NCBI RefSeq assembly: GCF_038502225.1
Contig: NC_091293.1
Location: 9,570,138-9,634,137 of the forward strand
Source of the DNA: Cherax quadricarinatus
Lineage: Eukaryota > Arthropoda > Malacostraca > Decapoda > Parastacidae
DNA: 64,000 nucleotides
Reading direction: 5' to 3'
Positions 34,649 through 49,778 of the stretch are shown one piece after another; position 1 is the stretch's first letter, and each line of letters starts with the position of its first letter. The translations under genes and the position numbers were made by a program. The notes under the pieces were generated by a model. That model searched no databases. It saw only the letters and a program-made list of their open reading frames with translations, and had not been told where the DNA came from.

Positions 34649-37600
34649 CTATTCATCACTTAACATTAATTTGATTGTCTCACTCGCCACCACTGCTGCT
34701 TGTCTTTTCTGAACAGCTTTAGTCTGTGCGGTTTCTGGAGAATCACTAATTTTGTTTTCAACACTGTGTAATTCTAACGGCACTAGTTTATTTATTGTCC
34801 GCTTATTCACTACACCTTTGCTTAGAACATCAACTGTCCTGATGATTCCATTTGCATCAGGATATATGGTCACAATTTTTCCAAGTGGCCATTGGGACCT
34901 CGGACCATCATTGTCAATAATCACTATGTCACCAGGTCTTAAGGACTTATGATTTTCAGGAACACCAGCTCCATAGAAGTGTTCTCTCAATGAGGTGAGA
35001 TAGTCTTCTCGCCAAATTTTCTCCCAACGTTCAATCACTTTATTATGGTGTTTGAATTTACGTCTGAGTTGCTCAGGTTCGAAGTAAGTAGGATCCTCTA
35101 TGATTTCTTTATCATTCATGGGAGGAACAGGTTCGAGCCTTCTGCCATGGAGTAAATGAGATGGACTTAACACTTTTAAATTGTCCAGATCATCGGTAAC
35201 ATAAGTTAGAGGTCTGTTGTTGACTCTGTTTTCTATTTCAGTCACAACTGTACGGAATTCTTCTAAGTCTATTCTCTGACGATGAAGAGCCATCCTTCTT
35301 TCATAAAATCCGCCGTGCCATGGAGATTTAGGAGGAATGTATCTCCAACGACATCTGCGTTGATTCAGCATCTGTTGTATTTCTGGTTGATCAAAGATCT
35401 TGCTTATATAAGCAGCACCAGCAACAAAGTTCGTTGCATTATCTGAAATCATCAGTCTGGGACATCCCCTTCTGGCTGCAAACCTTCTGAATAATTTGAT
35501 AAAGGTTTCAGCAGACATGTCAGTGGCTACTTCTAGATGTACTGCTTAAGTCGTAGCACAAGTGAACAAACTGATGTACACCTTGATGGGAACTTTGTCA
35601 ACTGTTTTGGTTAAAATTATTGGTCCAGCGTAATCTACACCTGTCACCTCAAATGGAGTGATATGACAAACTCTTTCAGAGGGATATGGAGGTGGACCTG
35701 GATACTGACATACTCGCATATCATAGTGACGACAAGTAATACAGTCCTTTATTTGTTTTTTCACACTTTGTCGACCTTGAGGTATCCAGTAGGATTGTCG
35801 TATATGACAAAGTGTGTCAGCTACCCCACCATGTAACACGTTACTGTGGGCGTTTTGCACAATCAGTTTTGTAAGCCAATGATTCTTGGGGATCAATATT
35901 GGATGTATGGCTTCTTTAGGTAGTGAAGAATTATGAATTCTTCCTCGACACCTTATAATCTTTTCTGAGTCGAGATAAAGTCCTAAAGAATTAATCATGA
36001 CAGGTTTCTTTGGGGATTTATCTTGTGTTTCTAGAAATTTATATTCTGTAGAGAAAACATCTTTCTGCATTAGTTTCACCCAGTATTTAATGGGTTCAAG
36101 ACATTCATAATCAGGTTTTATTCCTTTAATGAATTTAAAGACAAGAGCTGTAACTCTTAAGAGATTACCCAAAGATGAGTATTTAGATCCATCAATGACT
36201 ATTTCTGTTGTGTCTGCAGTATTTACACAACTTATTTCTGCTGTGTTCAAGCAGACTGTTTCTTCTGGCATAATGTGAGCCTTTTGCTGAGGCCAGTTAT
36301 TTTCATTAGAGAGCCAGTTCGGTCCGTGGAGCCATAATTTATTATCCACAAATTTCTTGAGTGGGACACCACGTGACAACATGTCAGCTGGATTCTCTTG
36401 GGTAGAGACGTGAAGAAAGAGATAGTCTCTCTGCATCTCTTTTATTTCTGCTACTCTGTTCTGTACATAGACCAACTTACTCTTATTATTTCTTAACCAC
36501 TGGAGAACTGCTTCATTATCACTCCATATCACGGTTTTTTCAATAGTGAGATGATCAAGTATTTTGTTGAGATAGACAGCTAATTTTGTACCTACATAGA
36601 GTGCTGTCAGTTCCAATTGTGGTACTGTTCTGACCTTCGAGGGTGCTACCCTGGCCTTTGAAGTAATTAGTGTACTTCCTTCAGCATTACTCATGTAAGC
36701 TACAGCGCCATAACCTCTGGTTGACGCATCACAGAACACATGTAATGTGTACTTGTTTCCCTCTTGACCTATTTGTCTGGGAAATTTAATTTGATGAAGT
36801 TGCTTAAACTCCCTGGATATTTCATCCCATGCTTGACTCATTTCTAGAGGCAAGTTCTCATCCCATCCAATTTTGAGCTTCCATGCATCTTGCATAAGCA
36901 TTTTACCTTTTATGGTAATTGGTGAGACGAGTCCTAGAGGATCAAAACATTGTGATACCTCTGACAGTAAACTACGTTTAGTGAGTGTACTGCATGATTT
37001 ATTGTTTATCTTTTTGAGACTCAAAGTATCTTCCTGTGAGTTCCAATTAAGTCCCAGCACATTGTTGCAATCAGGAATTTCAGTTTCAGGGAAATCTTCT
37101 TTGATAAGTTCCCTTAATTGCATTGAATTTGTATTCCACATCCTTAGAGGCATATTTGCTTCTTTCATCTCCTTGTTAGCTTCTCTGTGTAAGGATTTCA
37201 AATCCTCCTCTATATTCACAGTACCTTGAAGATTGTCCACGTAGAAACTTTTCTTTAAGATTTCTTTGAAGGGACTTTCAGATTTCTTCAAATGTGCATT
37301 TAGAGTAGCTTCTAATAGGAATGGAGAGGATGTTGCACCAAATAATACTGATTTGAAACGATAAGTTTTCACAGGACTTTGAGGATCATATGGATTTTCA
37401 GGCCACAAGAATCGAGTATAATCTCTATCTATTTCTTGTAGTCCTACTCTTAAGAAAGCTTTGGAAATATCAGCCGTGTAGGCATATGGGTTTGTGCGAA
37501 ATTTCATAAGCACGTCTCCAAGCTTCTCAGTTAGTGAGGGTCCGGTCATCAGACAGTCATTAAGACTTGCTACATCTTTATTTGCACGTGCGCTGCAATT

Positions 37601-39910
37601 ACATACAACACGTAGTGGAGTGGTTTCAGAATCTTTTCTAACTCCATGGTGCGGGAGATAATGAGCTTCTGTCTTCAACTTATCTTCGACTATTTCCTCA
37701 ATGAATTTATTGTCCAACTGTTCTTGTATGATATTATCATAAACAGTCAGTAGCTCTAGATTCTTCCTGAGCTCATGTATTTGTGCTTTCATTTGTCCGA
37801 AAGCCATGCAATAATTGCTAGGTAGATGTGGTGGATTTAATTTCCATGGTAACCTAACCCAATACTGTCCATCTTTATATTTGACAGTGTCCAAATATTG
37901 GTTGTAAGTCTGAGACTCTTGTGGGCTTGGTTTATTTACATCAATACCTATCGCATCTAAATCCCACAACTTATCAACTGGTTCATTCATTTCTTCCAGT
38001 AATGATAATTTTTGCTGTGGTACATGATCAGCGGTTATTCTCGTAACTAGTACATTTTCCACTGAATCAATATCAGCTTCTTTCCCACTTTGAGAGGGAA
38101 TGGGACCACATATCATGTGGCCTCCTGCTGTTTTCAGCAAGTGAACATCATGTTTACTTGCTATATTTTGCACAAAACAATGATAATAATCACTTCCAAT
38201 GATTAAATCAATTGGACTAATAGTGTCCGTCTGTATGTCAGGACAGGCTAACTTGACCTTAGCTGCTTTCAGTGCTGCAACTGTTTCTTTTAATCCCTGG
38301 ATCTGCACAGACTTAGGCAAATCATCTACTACCACAGCTTCTACTGTCTTTTTCCTGTTTCCTAGACCAACAGTGATTTTGGCTAGGTCATATGTCTGTT
38401 TACCAGAATTGTGGAAAAAACCAGCTATATCTAACTGTATTTTGGCATAGGGTTGTTTATGCAGTTTCTGTAACACTGTTCTTCTTATGAAGGACCTTTG
38501 TGAGCCTTGATCAAATAGTGTTAGCACATTGGTTTTGTGTAATTTATTAGATAACTCAATTCGAGCTATCGGGAGAGCAGTTGCTTTAAACTTATCTCTC
38601 ACATTTAATGCTGTTGCTTGTTGACTTCCTGATTCTGTGGAAGTCTGCTGCTGTTCAGCAAAAGTATTTGGGCATAATGCTGTATGATGCATACCCTTGC
38701 ATTTAAAACACTTCTTCAGTGAGCATTTACCTCCCTTGTGTTCACCTAAACACTTGATGCACCTTTTCAGCTGATGAACACGTTGTTTACGTGCCTCCAT
38801 TGATGTGTATTGAATACAATACTGTGCCCAATGTGTTCCATCACAAAGTACACATTTTGGAGTACATTTATGTATGACAGTCTGGTTACTGTCTGTTGTA
38901 TTCACAGCTTGATAAATGCCTATATGGGATTTCCCATTCTGTGGTTTAGTGGGAGTAGGTATACTCTTTTTATGCTGAGTTGAAGGTTTGTTATCCACGG
39001 GATTTGTGGATTTTTCATCTTGTCTCGTTGCTTGCATGCATGAAACTATTGTTTGTAAACCATTGCTAATTTCTTCACAAGTGAAATAGCGTTTATTGAA
39101 CATAATATTTAATCGTTCAATAGTTTGTGGTGACAACTTATCTTGTACAATACCACTGATAAACCAATCACATTGTCTTAGGTCATATTTAGCACCTAGA
39201 GATCTGAGACTATTGTCTAATGTGATTCTAAATGCCTGTAAGTCTGAAAAACAATGTTTGGGTGGCTTCAAGCTTGATATTAAGACTACATGTCTAACTC
39301 TAGCCTTGTCATCATCAAAGTAATTGTCTGCTAAGACACGTAAGGCTATTTGATAATTACCTTTAACCATCGGAAATGACTTAATCAGTTCATAGGGTTC
39401 TCCCTTCACAAGACATTTAAGGTAATTGAACTTAGCAATCTCATCTATGTCAGTTCGTGAATTTACAATGGATTGAAAACCACTAATGAATTCTTCATAA
39501 TTATGACCTTGGAAAATAGGTAATGACAATGTAGGTAAGCTTGGTAATGGGACACTTGTTGTTGTTACAGGTGTAACAGGTGTTTGACCACTAGTTACAG
39601 TAGGTCTCTGTGACAGAGTTTTGCGGCAGATAGCCTGTACTCCTGTCCACCTTAATTGTTGATTGCTAAAAGTATCCAAAACATTTTTAATTTCATCCTC
39701 AGATGGGTCTGATTCAAGAAATTTATTTTCATAATGTGTATAGTCTGAATTAATTATTTCCAGACGTTGTGTAAATAATTCAAATTTGACCTCAAGATCA
39801 TCAAAATCTATGTTTGTATCTTGAGTTAATCCTATACAGACTGAAATTAGATTTTCTAATTGTGTAATCTTAGTCTGTAAAGACTGAAACTGAGTTTTCA
39901 AACAAGCCAT
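34649..39910 (-). pseudogene. gag-pol: BEL/Pao gag-pol polyprotein, one in-frame stop
   Basis: The frame is 1,754 codons long with a single TAA at 35,546-35,548 (codon 1455, in the integrase). A gag-like N-terminus (1-340) precedes Cys-rich knuckles (343-410: CVLCDGTHWAQYC, CIKCLGEHKGGKC, CFKCKGMHHTALC). The aspartic protease has LFDQGSQRSF (about 465). RT lies at about 690-960: ADISKAFLRVGLQ, FGATSSPFLL, and YVDN at about 890. RNase H has HVFCDAS (about 1,057) and WSDNEAVLQWL. Integrase has an H-C zinc module (about 1,357-1,393), VDYAGP, and after the stop SDNATNF and WHGGFYER. About ten residues after FYER seem missing compared with relatives. The start is the first Met after the leader. 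Confidence 0.93.
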
Positions 39911-40714
39911 TTTAATGGTATACTGAAAATTCTAGCACCACACTTAGAGTGTTTAAAAAACACTGTACTGCTATAAACAGCTGAGTTTATGTTATGCTTA
40001 AGTCAGCAATAATCGAGTCAGACACTACTGACCTACTAAGCTTAACCTCAGGGTCAATGACCATGAAGGGTACAGGGTACATGTGTCTGTTGTTTATGGC
40101 TTGAGTTTGCCGTGTCAGCCTGACCACGATGATTAATCATAAATAACGATGTTATACACTTCATTCACTATACACTATAAATGTCACTGTATAACTGTAA
40201 ATCACACGTGAATATTACTTACACATATATAAATGTCACTGTTAATATATATTTGAAAGCTTACACTTTATATATAAGTTCCTTTAATATAACAGGTAGA
40301 TCTATAAGAAACAAACTTTAACACAATCTTGTCTCTTAATTTCTGTCTATAAACATTATAAACACTATGTGTGTATATACACTCAGACAAACTGAACATC
40401 AGTTGGGTTGTTGTCTTTGTCAGCGATTTTCGAGATTGGAGCAGTGGATGCAGGGTGCCATCCCCCGTTTTCTTGTTGGGTGAATCACCCAGCTCCCGTT
40501 TTCTTTGGGTGAACGCTGGGTGAGCGCCCGTTTTCTTTTGGCTGCCCATTCTCTGTGATTGAGTCTGGAGGGACTCATTTATACTGATTTAAATTGTAAA
40601 ACACTAGTTTTACAGTTTTTTTCGAAGGACCTTGGCTCGTAGGTTATTTGTACACTGTAGTACAACATATTTGGACCACAGTGTGGCCTTTATCCGGTTC
40701 GAGCACGACCAATA
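39911..40714 (-). other. BEL/Pao 5' leader
   Basis: Untranslated leader between the 5' LTR and gag. A 93-codon open frame (40,549-40,268) has no family character. Near 40,460-40,550 the word cccgttttcttt recurs three times with gggtga spacers, a small internal repeat. Confidence 0.7.
40694..40711 (-). other. Candidate primer binding site of BEL/Pao
   Basis: Three bases inside the 5' LTR the sense strand reads TGGTCGTGCTCGAACCGG. TGG would pair with a tRNA 3' CCA. I could not assign the tRNA. Confidence 0.5.
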
Positions 40715-41763
40715 TGTTGAGAAATGGCATTACCAGTTAAGTTTAAAGAGTTCGTACTTAACTTAGAAAGATAACTCATCGCCTGCACAGCCGCCCCTGC
40801 AGACGAGGTCTTGAGAAGCTGTCGAAGTCATCTCTCAACAGGCTGTAAAGATTTATAATTTGTAAGATTATAAATTACCCCTAGAGGGTGTTATGTCAGC
40901 ATATTTCATTCACTGATGGCTGACAAACTTACTTGTGTGGACTCAAAAGTCCGCCCCTTACTGCCGACTATAGGTTGATTACAAACTCCTTGCGACTCAA
41001 GAACTGCGCAGTCCCCCGTACTACAAGAAATTCGTAACCTACCTTGCTCTTGTAGCATGAGCTATGGTGTTCTTCACACCTTCGACAGATATCGGTGACT
41101 TGATAGAAGCTGAAGTGTCCTTGGATGTCCACGTCTTCCATAGTCTAGGAAAACGCACACTGGTACACTATGTTCCGCAAGATTTGTCTTTATTGTTCAC
41201 AATCTTATCACTAAAGAAGCTGATCACACTTCTCTTAAGTGTTTATTGTGTTTTGTGAGACACTTTGTTCACACTAACGCACAGATCGTTCTTTGTTGGT
41301 TATCCTGGCGTCAGTGTCACTCTCAGCAGAGTCAAAAGTAATCTGAAGACGCCACAGCGCCCCACGCCGTTACTCCCCTAGCACAAAAAAAAGCTGACCT
41401 AGTACTTTTGCTTCCTTGCCACTTCCTCGATGAAGTAAAGCAGAATGTTTAAATCTTGCTGTCTTAAGCATAGACAACAATGTCCACTATCTTTACTATG
41501 GTAATAAAGTGGGAGCAGGATTTTCCTTAATTGTCCTGCTAAAGTAAGAGATGTACTGTCTCTTATTAAAATACACTCTGCAACACTGGACTGCAAGGAG
41601 CAATGGTCACTTGATCACGTCGCATACTCGTATGGCATCTGTGATCAATTACTCACTGTAGCAGTAAACAAGACGCTTGCTCCTTCTGAGAGGGCTGGGC
41701 CCCTCAGGGCTGAAAGGGGCTGAAGGGAGCTGATACCCCCCTCCTGGAGAAAATTTCTCCACA
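40715..41763 (-). repeat. BEL/Pao 5' LTR
   Basis: Nearly identical to 33,559-34,616. Visible differences include gagtttgtact/gagttcgtact, ggtgcacta/ggtacacta and ggcatcagt/ggcgtcagt, plus a short deletion near gctgaaaggggctgaag. Transcription would start here, on the minus strand. Confidence 0.95.
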
Positions 41764-42303
41764 GAAGTTGCAGAGGTTGGTGGATGAGTTTGGTTGGGTA
41801 TGTAATAGAAGGAAGTTAAAAATGAATATATGAAAGAGTAAGGTGATGAGGATAACAAAAAAAAAAAAAATAGGTAACGGAAGATTGGATATCAGATTGC
41901 AGGGAGAGAGAAGGGAGGAGGTGAATGTGTTCAGATATCTGGGAGTGGACGTGTCAGCAGATGGGTCTATGAAAAATGAGGTGAATCATAGAATTGACGA
42001 GGGGAAAAAGGTGAGTGGTGCACTGAGGAGTCTGTGGAAACAAAGAACTTTATCCATGAAAGCAAAGAGGGAAATGTATGAGAGTATAGTTATACCAACG
42101 CTCATGTATGGGTGAGGCATGGGTTGTGAATGTTGTAACAAGTAGAAGGCTGGAGGCAGTGGAGATGTCATGTCTGAGGGCAATGTGTTGTGTGATTATA
42201 ATGCAGAGAATCAGTAGTTTGGAGATTAGGAGGAGGTGTGGGATTACCAAAACTATTATCCATAGGGCTGAGAAGGGGTTATTGAGATGGTTTGGGCATG
42301 TAA
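41764..42303 (+). pseudogene. Family D LINE copy D3, right piece
   Basis: The gaagt duplication leads into KLQRLVDEFGWVCN, then MRITKKKKIGNGRLDIRLQGERREEVNVFRYLGVDVSADGSMKNEVNHRIDEGKKVSGALRSLWKQRTLSMKAKREMYESIV and LEAVEMSCLRAMC in pieces, ending at LRWFGHVKI. A 13-A run interrupts the frame near 41,858-41,871. It ends where the AT-rich inverted-repeat arm begins. Confidence 0.85.
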
Positions 42304-42611
42304 AAATTAATAATTTTGTGAAAATTAATAATTTTGTGAATATTAATAATTTTGTACCAAAAGAACCTTAGAAATATTACCTAACTTTATTATAACAAGC
42401 CCAATTTAATTAACCCTAATCCAACTAAATATGTTTTAGATAAGTTTACAATAATTTAATAATAAACAAACACAATGATTTTTTCTCGTTAAGTTCAGAA
42501 TGATTTTTGCAAAATTATTGAATACACAAATTTTTGCTTGCCTTATTCGGCAGGAAAAGCATTTCAATTTAAGATAAAATCGCAAGTTTTACCTATTCGG
42601 CACGACATATA
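42304..42611 (+). repeat. AT-rich dispersed repeat, left inverted arm
   Basis: The sequence aattttgtaccaaaagaacc ... gcaagttttacctattcggc is present again as its reverse complement at 43,868-44,150. The start includes three tandem copies of aattaataattttgtgaa. The arms are about 280 bp and diverged by small indels. Confidence 0.85.
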
Positions 42612-44150
<1,539 letters not shown>

Positions 44151-44154
44151 ATGG

Positions 44155-44433
44155 GATTTTACACACCCTCATCGAACACCCAAACAGTAACTACAACAAA
44201 TAGATACAAAACAAATAGACTGATCTACTTTTAAGGTGATTATTAGTAAAAAACTATACAGTGATCCACTAATCGGATTCATCCAGATTAGTCCAGGAAA
44301 TAAGTGAACAAAGGACCGGATTCAAATGGATTCGTTGGAATAAATAAAACAGATAAAATACAAATAGACAAATCTCCACTTTAAAGAAGCTATTAGTAGA
44401 ATATATAGTAAAACAACCAATAAAATCACAACA
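44155..44433 (+). other. 5' UTR-like region of C4 with two diverged repeats
   Basis: Two blocks about 148 bp apart share acaaatagac..atct.c.ctttta.a..a..ttattagta. This precedes the C4 ORF1 Met and suggests a repeated 5' region. There is no coding content. Confidence 0.5.
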
Positions 44434-45850
44434 TGAAATCCTGTGTAGTCTGCAACCAAACAAACAAACTTGCTTCTACATAGATTACATACAATTTCTG
44501 TGGGAAATGGACTCACGCACCTTGTGCAGATATTCAGGAATCATCTTCAGAGATATTAAACCAGGGAAGTTTTTTTGGGTATGACCAAATGAGACCGGCC
44601 TGTGGAATAAAATCACATTGATAGTAAAAGATGATAACATCAAAACGGCCTTCATAAAAAACATGATGGCATTCTATAATAGTTGGGGAAAATCAAAAAA
44701 TCTGGGCCAGATGATGGTATCGCCTCTGGTACAAACGCTGTCCTGGTAGACAGTAACTGTACTTACAAAGAAATAAACGATGATAGCCTGGAAGGGGACA
44801 GGAGCTCTAGTGGGGAATCAGGTGTAGACAAGGACATGCAAAAACCAATGTTATAGACTAGCAATACCACAGGAAATAGTAAACAAGGGGATTCCCAGAG
44901 AAATAGTGAAGATAAATTACCAGAAATAACTGATGAAGGCTCCATTGTTAGCACTAGTGCTGAAGTTAGAATTGAGGCAAGAAAACACGCACCAGTAGGG
45001 AATACAGTCACAAAAAAACAAGGCAAACAGAAACCAGGTCTATGCAAATACTATGCACTTGGTATTTGCAGGGATGGAATATCTGCAAAAACAGAAGGGA
45101 CGTGCAGCTTTGACCACCCCAGAAATGCCGTGCCCATATGACAACAAGAAAATGCAACCTCCATTCCTGTAAGCTTTTCCACCCTGAAATGTGCCACTCT
45201 TCAGTTCAGGAAAGACAGTGCTTTAACTTATATTGCCAGGCACACCATCTAAAAGGTACAAGAAGACACAGAACATCCAGACAATGGGAAAACTTCGGTA
45301 GAAACAGCCACTCCAGAAAGGTTTTTTAGCGCCAGGAAGGAAAAAAAGCTGGAAGGATATGACAGAAATCGTACACCAACTCCAATCATTTCTGGAGTGG
45401 AATCACAGTCGATGGCCTCCACTCCAAAACAACAGATATTAGTGCCAGGAATATAAGATTCCCCATCCCCTATACCACCAAAACGACCAATTCGACGACA
45501 TTCATCTTTGCAAATATACAGGGTCTAAAGTCAGCAACAAATAACAAAATACCTTTCATCCATGGACTGCTTACGGAGTCTAATGCAATGTTCGCGGTTT
45601 TCATATTGACCCACATAAAAGATCACTTGGACAAAGAAATATGTCTCCCAAGTTACAACCTATACATATGTGACAGAATGAACAGGCAAAAGGAAGCGGG
45701 GGGAGGGGGGGGGGTGTGTGGCCTGTATGTCACAGAGTCACTTACATGCTCAGAACTACTAAATGCCTCAAATGATGTAGTTGGATCGAGAATCGAAACC
45801 TGGTCATTGTGGTTGTATACAAGCCTCCGGATGCAGCGACCCAACAATAC
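44434..45850 (+). pseudogene. Family C LINE copy C4: ORF1 (PHD-like + CCCH fingers) and start of endonuclease
   Basis: ORF1 starts MKSCVVCNQTNKLAST, stop, then ITYNFCGKWTHAPCADIQ, a PHD-type Cys/His pattern. Further on is CKYYALGICRDG..TCSFDHP (C-x7-C-x11-C-x3-H). After a one-base shift come CRAHMTTRKCNLHSCKLFH and CHSSVQERQCFNLYCQAHH (both C-x8-C-x4-C-x3-H), ending LKGTRR. ORF2 follows: FANIQGLKSATNNKIPF, FILTHIKDHLDKE and VVVYKPPDA-like text, breaking off at about 45,850. Stops and shifts make it inactive. It preserves the ORF1 missing from other C copies. Confidence 0.75.
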
Positions 45851-48690
<2,840 letters not shown>

Positions 48691-48993
48691 TGGTGTACCA
48701 GCCTCCTCAAGCAGTATATATATTATTGTTACCACGAACAAGTGGCATTAAATCAATATATACTGCTTGTGGACGCTGGTACACAAGACGGGGATAAGAA
48801 TGAAATTAGCCTAGAATCTCCAACATCACCGTAAGTCCTCGGACCAAGAGTAGCTCACCTAGCTTGGCTGGGTGCTTGGTCCATGTAGGACTGTGTGGTC
48901 CTGTGGGCTAAGGCGCCATGTGATTTTCGCTCACCACAAGGCAGGGCCAAGACGACATGGGTTCGAATCCTCGGCCAGTCGCAGCGTTGTTAT

Positions 48994-48995
<2 letters not shown>
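48691..48995 (+). repeat. SINE-like unit with tRNA-like head
   Basis: The tRNA-like part at 48,890-48,985 has gtgggctaaggcgcc (box A) and gggttcgaatcctc (box B, exact consensus). Upstream sequence at 48,760-48,880 (gctggtacacaagacgggg, gctgggtgcttggtcc) resembles the segments between units at 43.05-43.16 kb. It is followed by (TA)n. Confidence 0.55.
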
Positions 48996-49030
<35 letters not shown>

Positions 49031-49138
49031 TACATATACAAGGGGATAGTAACCCCTTCTGCATAAATTGCTAAATTTAACAAGAGAAAATTTCGTTTTT
49101 TTTTGTTCACCCTGCCTCGGTATGATACTGCCGGTTTG

Positions 49139-49232
<94 letters not shown>
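48996..49232. repeat. (TA)n runs flanking a short RTE-like 3' end
   Basis: (TA)n at 48,996-49,027 and 49,143-49,232. Between them (49,030-49,142) lies aaggggatagtaaccccttc...caccctgcctcggtatgatactgcc, related to D-type LINE ends. The second array starts exactly at its terminus. Confidence 0.8.
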
Positions 49233-49235
<3 letters not shown>

Positions 49236-49778
49236 GTGCACAACAACCACTCTGAAAAAATAGCAGAATCGTAAGTGCTTTAGTGATTTCTCACATTATC
49301 AAGGAATTGTTAATTTGAGAAATCACGAAATCGCTTGGATTTCAACTATTTTTATTCACAGTGGTTGTTCTGTATATTTTGATATCACCTGTTTACTGTG
49401 ATCTTATTAGCATATATATAATGGATATATACACTGACATGTGTATATCCGTGTATATACACTTGAACTATATTTGTGTAAACATTATTCAAGTTTCCGT
49501 ACTGCTGAGAGGTTGTGGTGAATTGTTTCACTCACTGTAGTGTTGATTTTAAAATGTTCCAGCCAGGTTATTTTAGATTTTAAATTTTTCCAGCCAGGGT
49601 ATTGTTGGTTTTAAATTGTCCAAGCCAGGGTACTATGGGTTTTAAATTGTTCCACCACGACCACGAATACCAACACCACCACAACTACAACTACGGCCAC
49701 CATCACGACCAACACCCTCATAACCACCACTACCACCACTGGTGGTAATGGTGGTTGTGATTTACATTCACAGGTGTC
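49233..49778. other. Non-coding stretch with small tandem repeats
   Basis: Sequence to 49,545 shows no gene. At 49,555-49,645 a roughly 31-bp unit (ttttaaattgtccagccagggtattgtgggt) repeats three times. At 49,650-49,745 an imperfect (ACC)n stretch with cgaccacgaa interruptions resembles the array at 52.06 kb. Confidence 0.6.

Larger units (their letters stand above)
33559..41763 (-). mobile_element. BEL/Pao LTR retrotransposon, near intact
   Basis: The span of 8,205 bp has LTRs at both ends (about 1,058 and 1,049 bp, TG...CA termini) and a 5-bp target duplication gaagt (33,554-33,558 and 41,764-41,768). One gag-pol frame lies on the minus strand, and a primer-binding-site candidate sits 3 bp inside the 5' LTR (the right-hand one). 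Domain order gag, protease, RT, RNase H, integrase is canonical for BEL/Pao. The LTRs differ at roughly 20 positions by eye (about 98% identical), so the insertion is recent relative to its surroundings. Confidence 0.95.

Noticed and set aside
48890..48985. tRNA gene candidate with exact gggttcgaatcc
   Set aside because: Box A and box B are present, but acceptor arms do not pair and it sits in a SINE-like repeat followed by (TA)n. Kept as a repeat.
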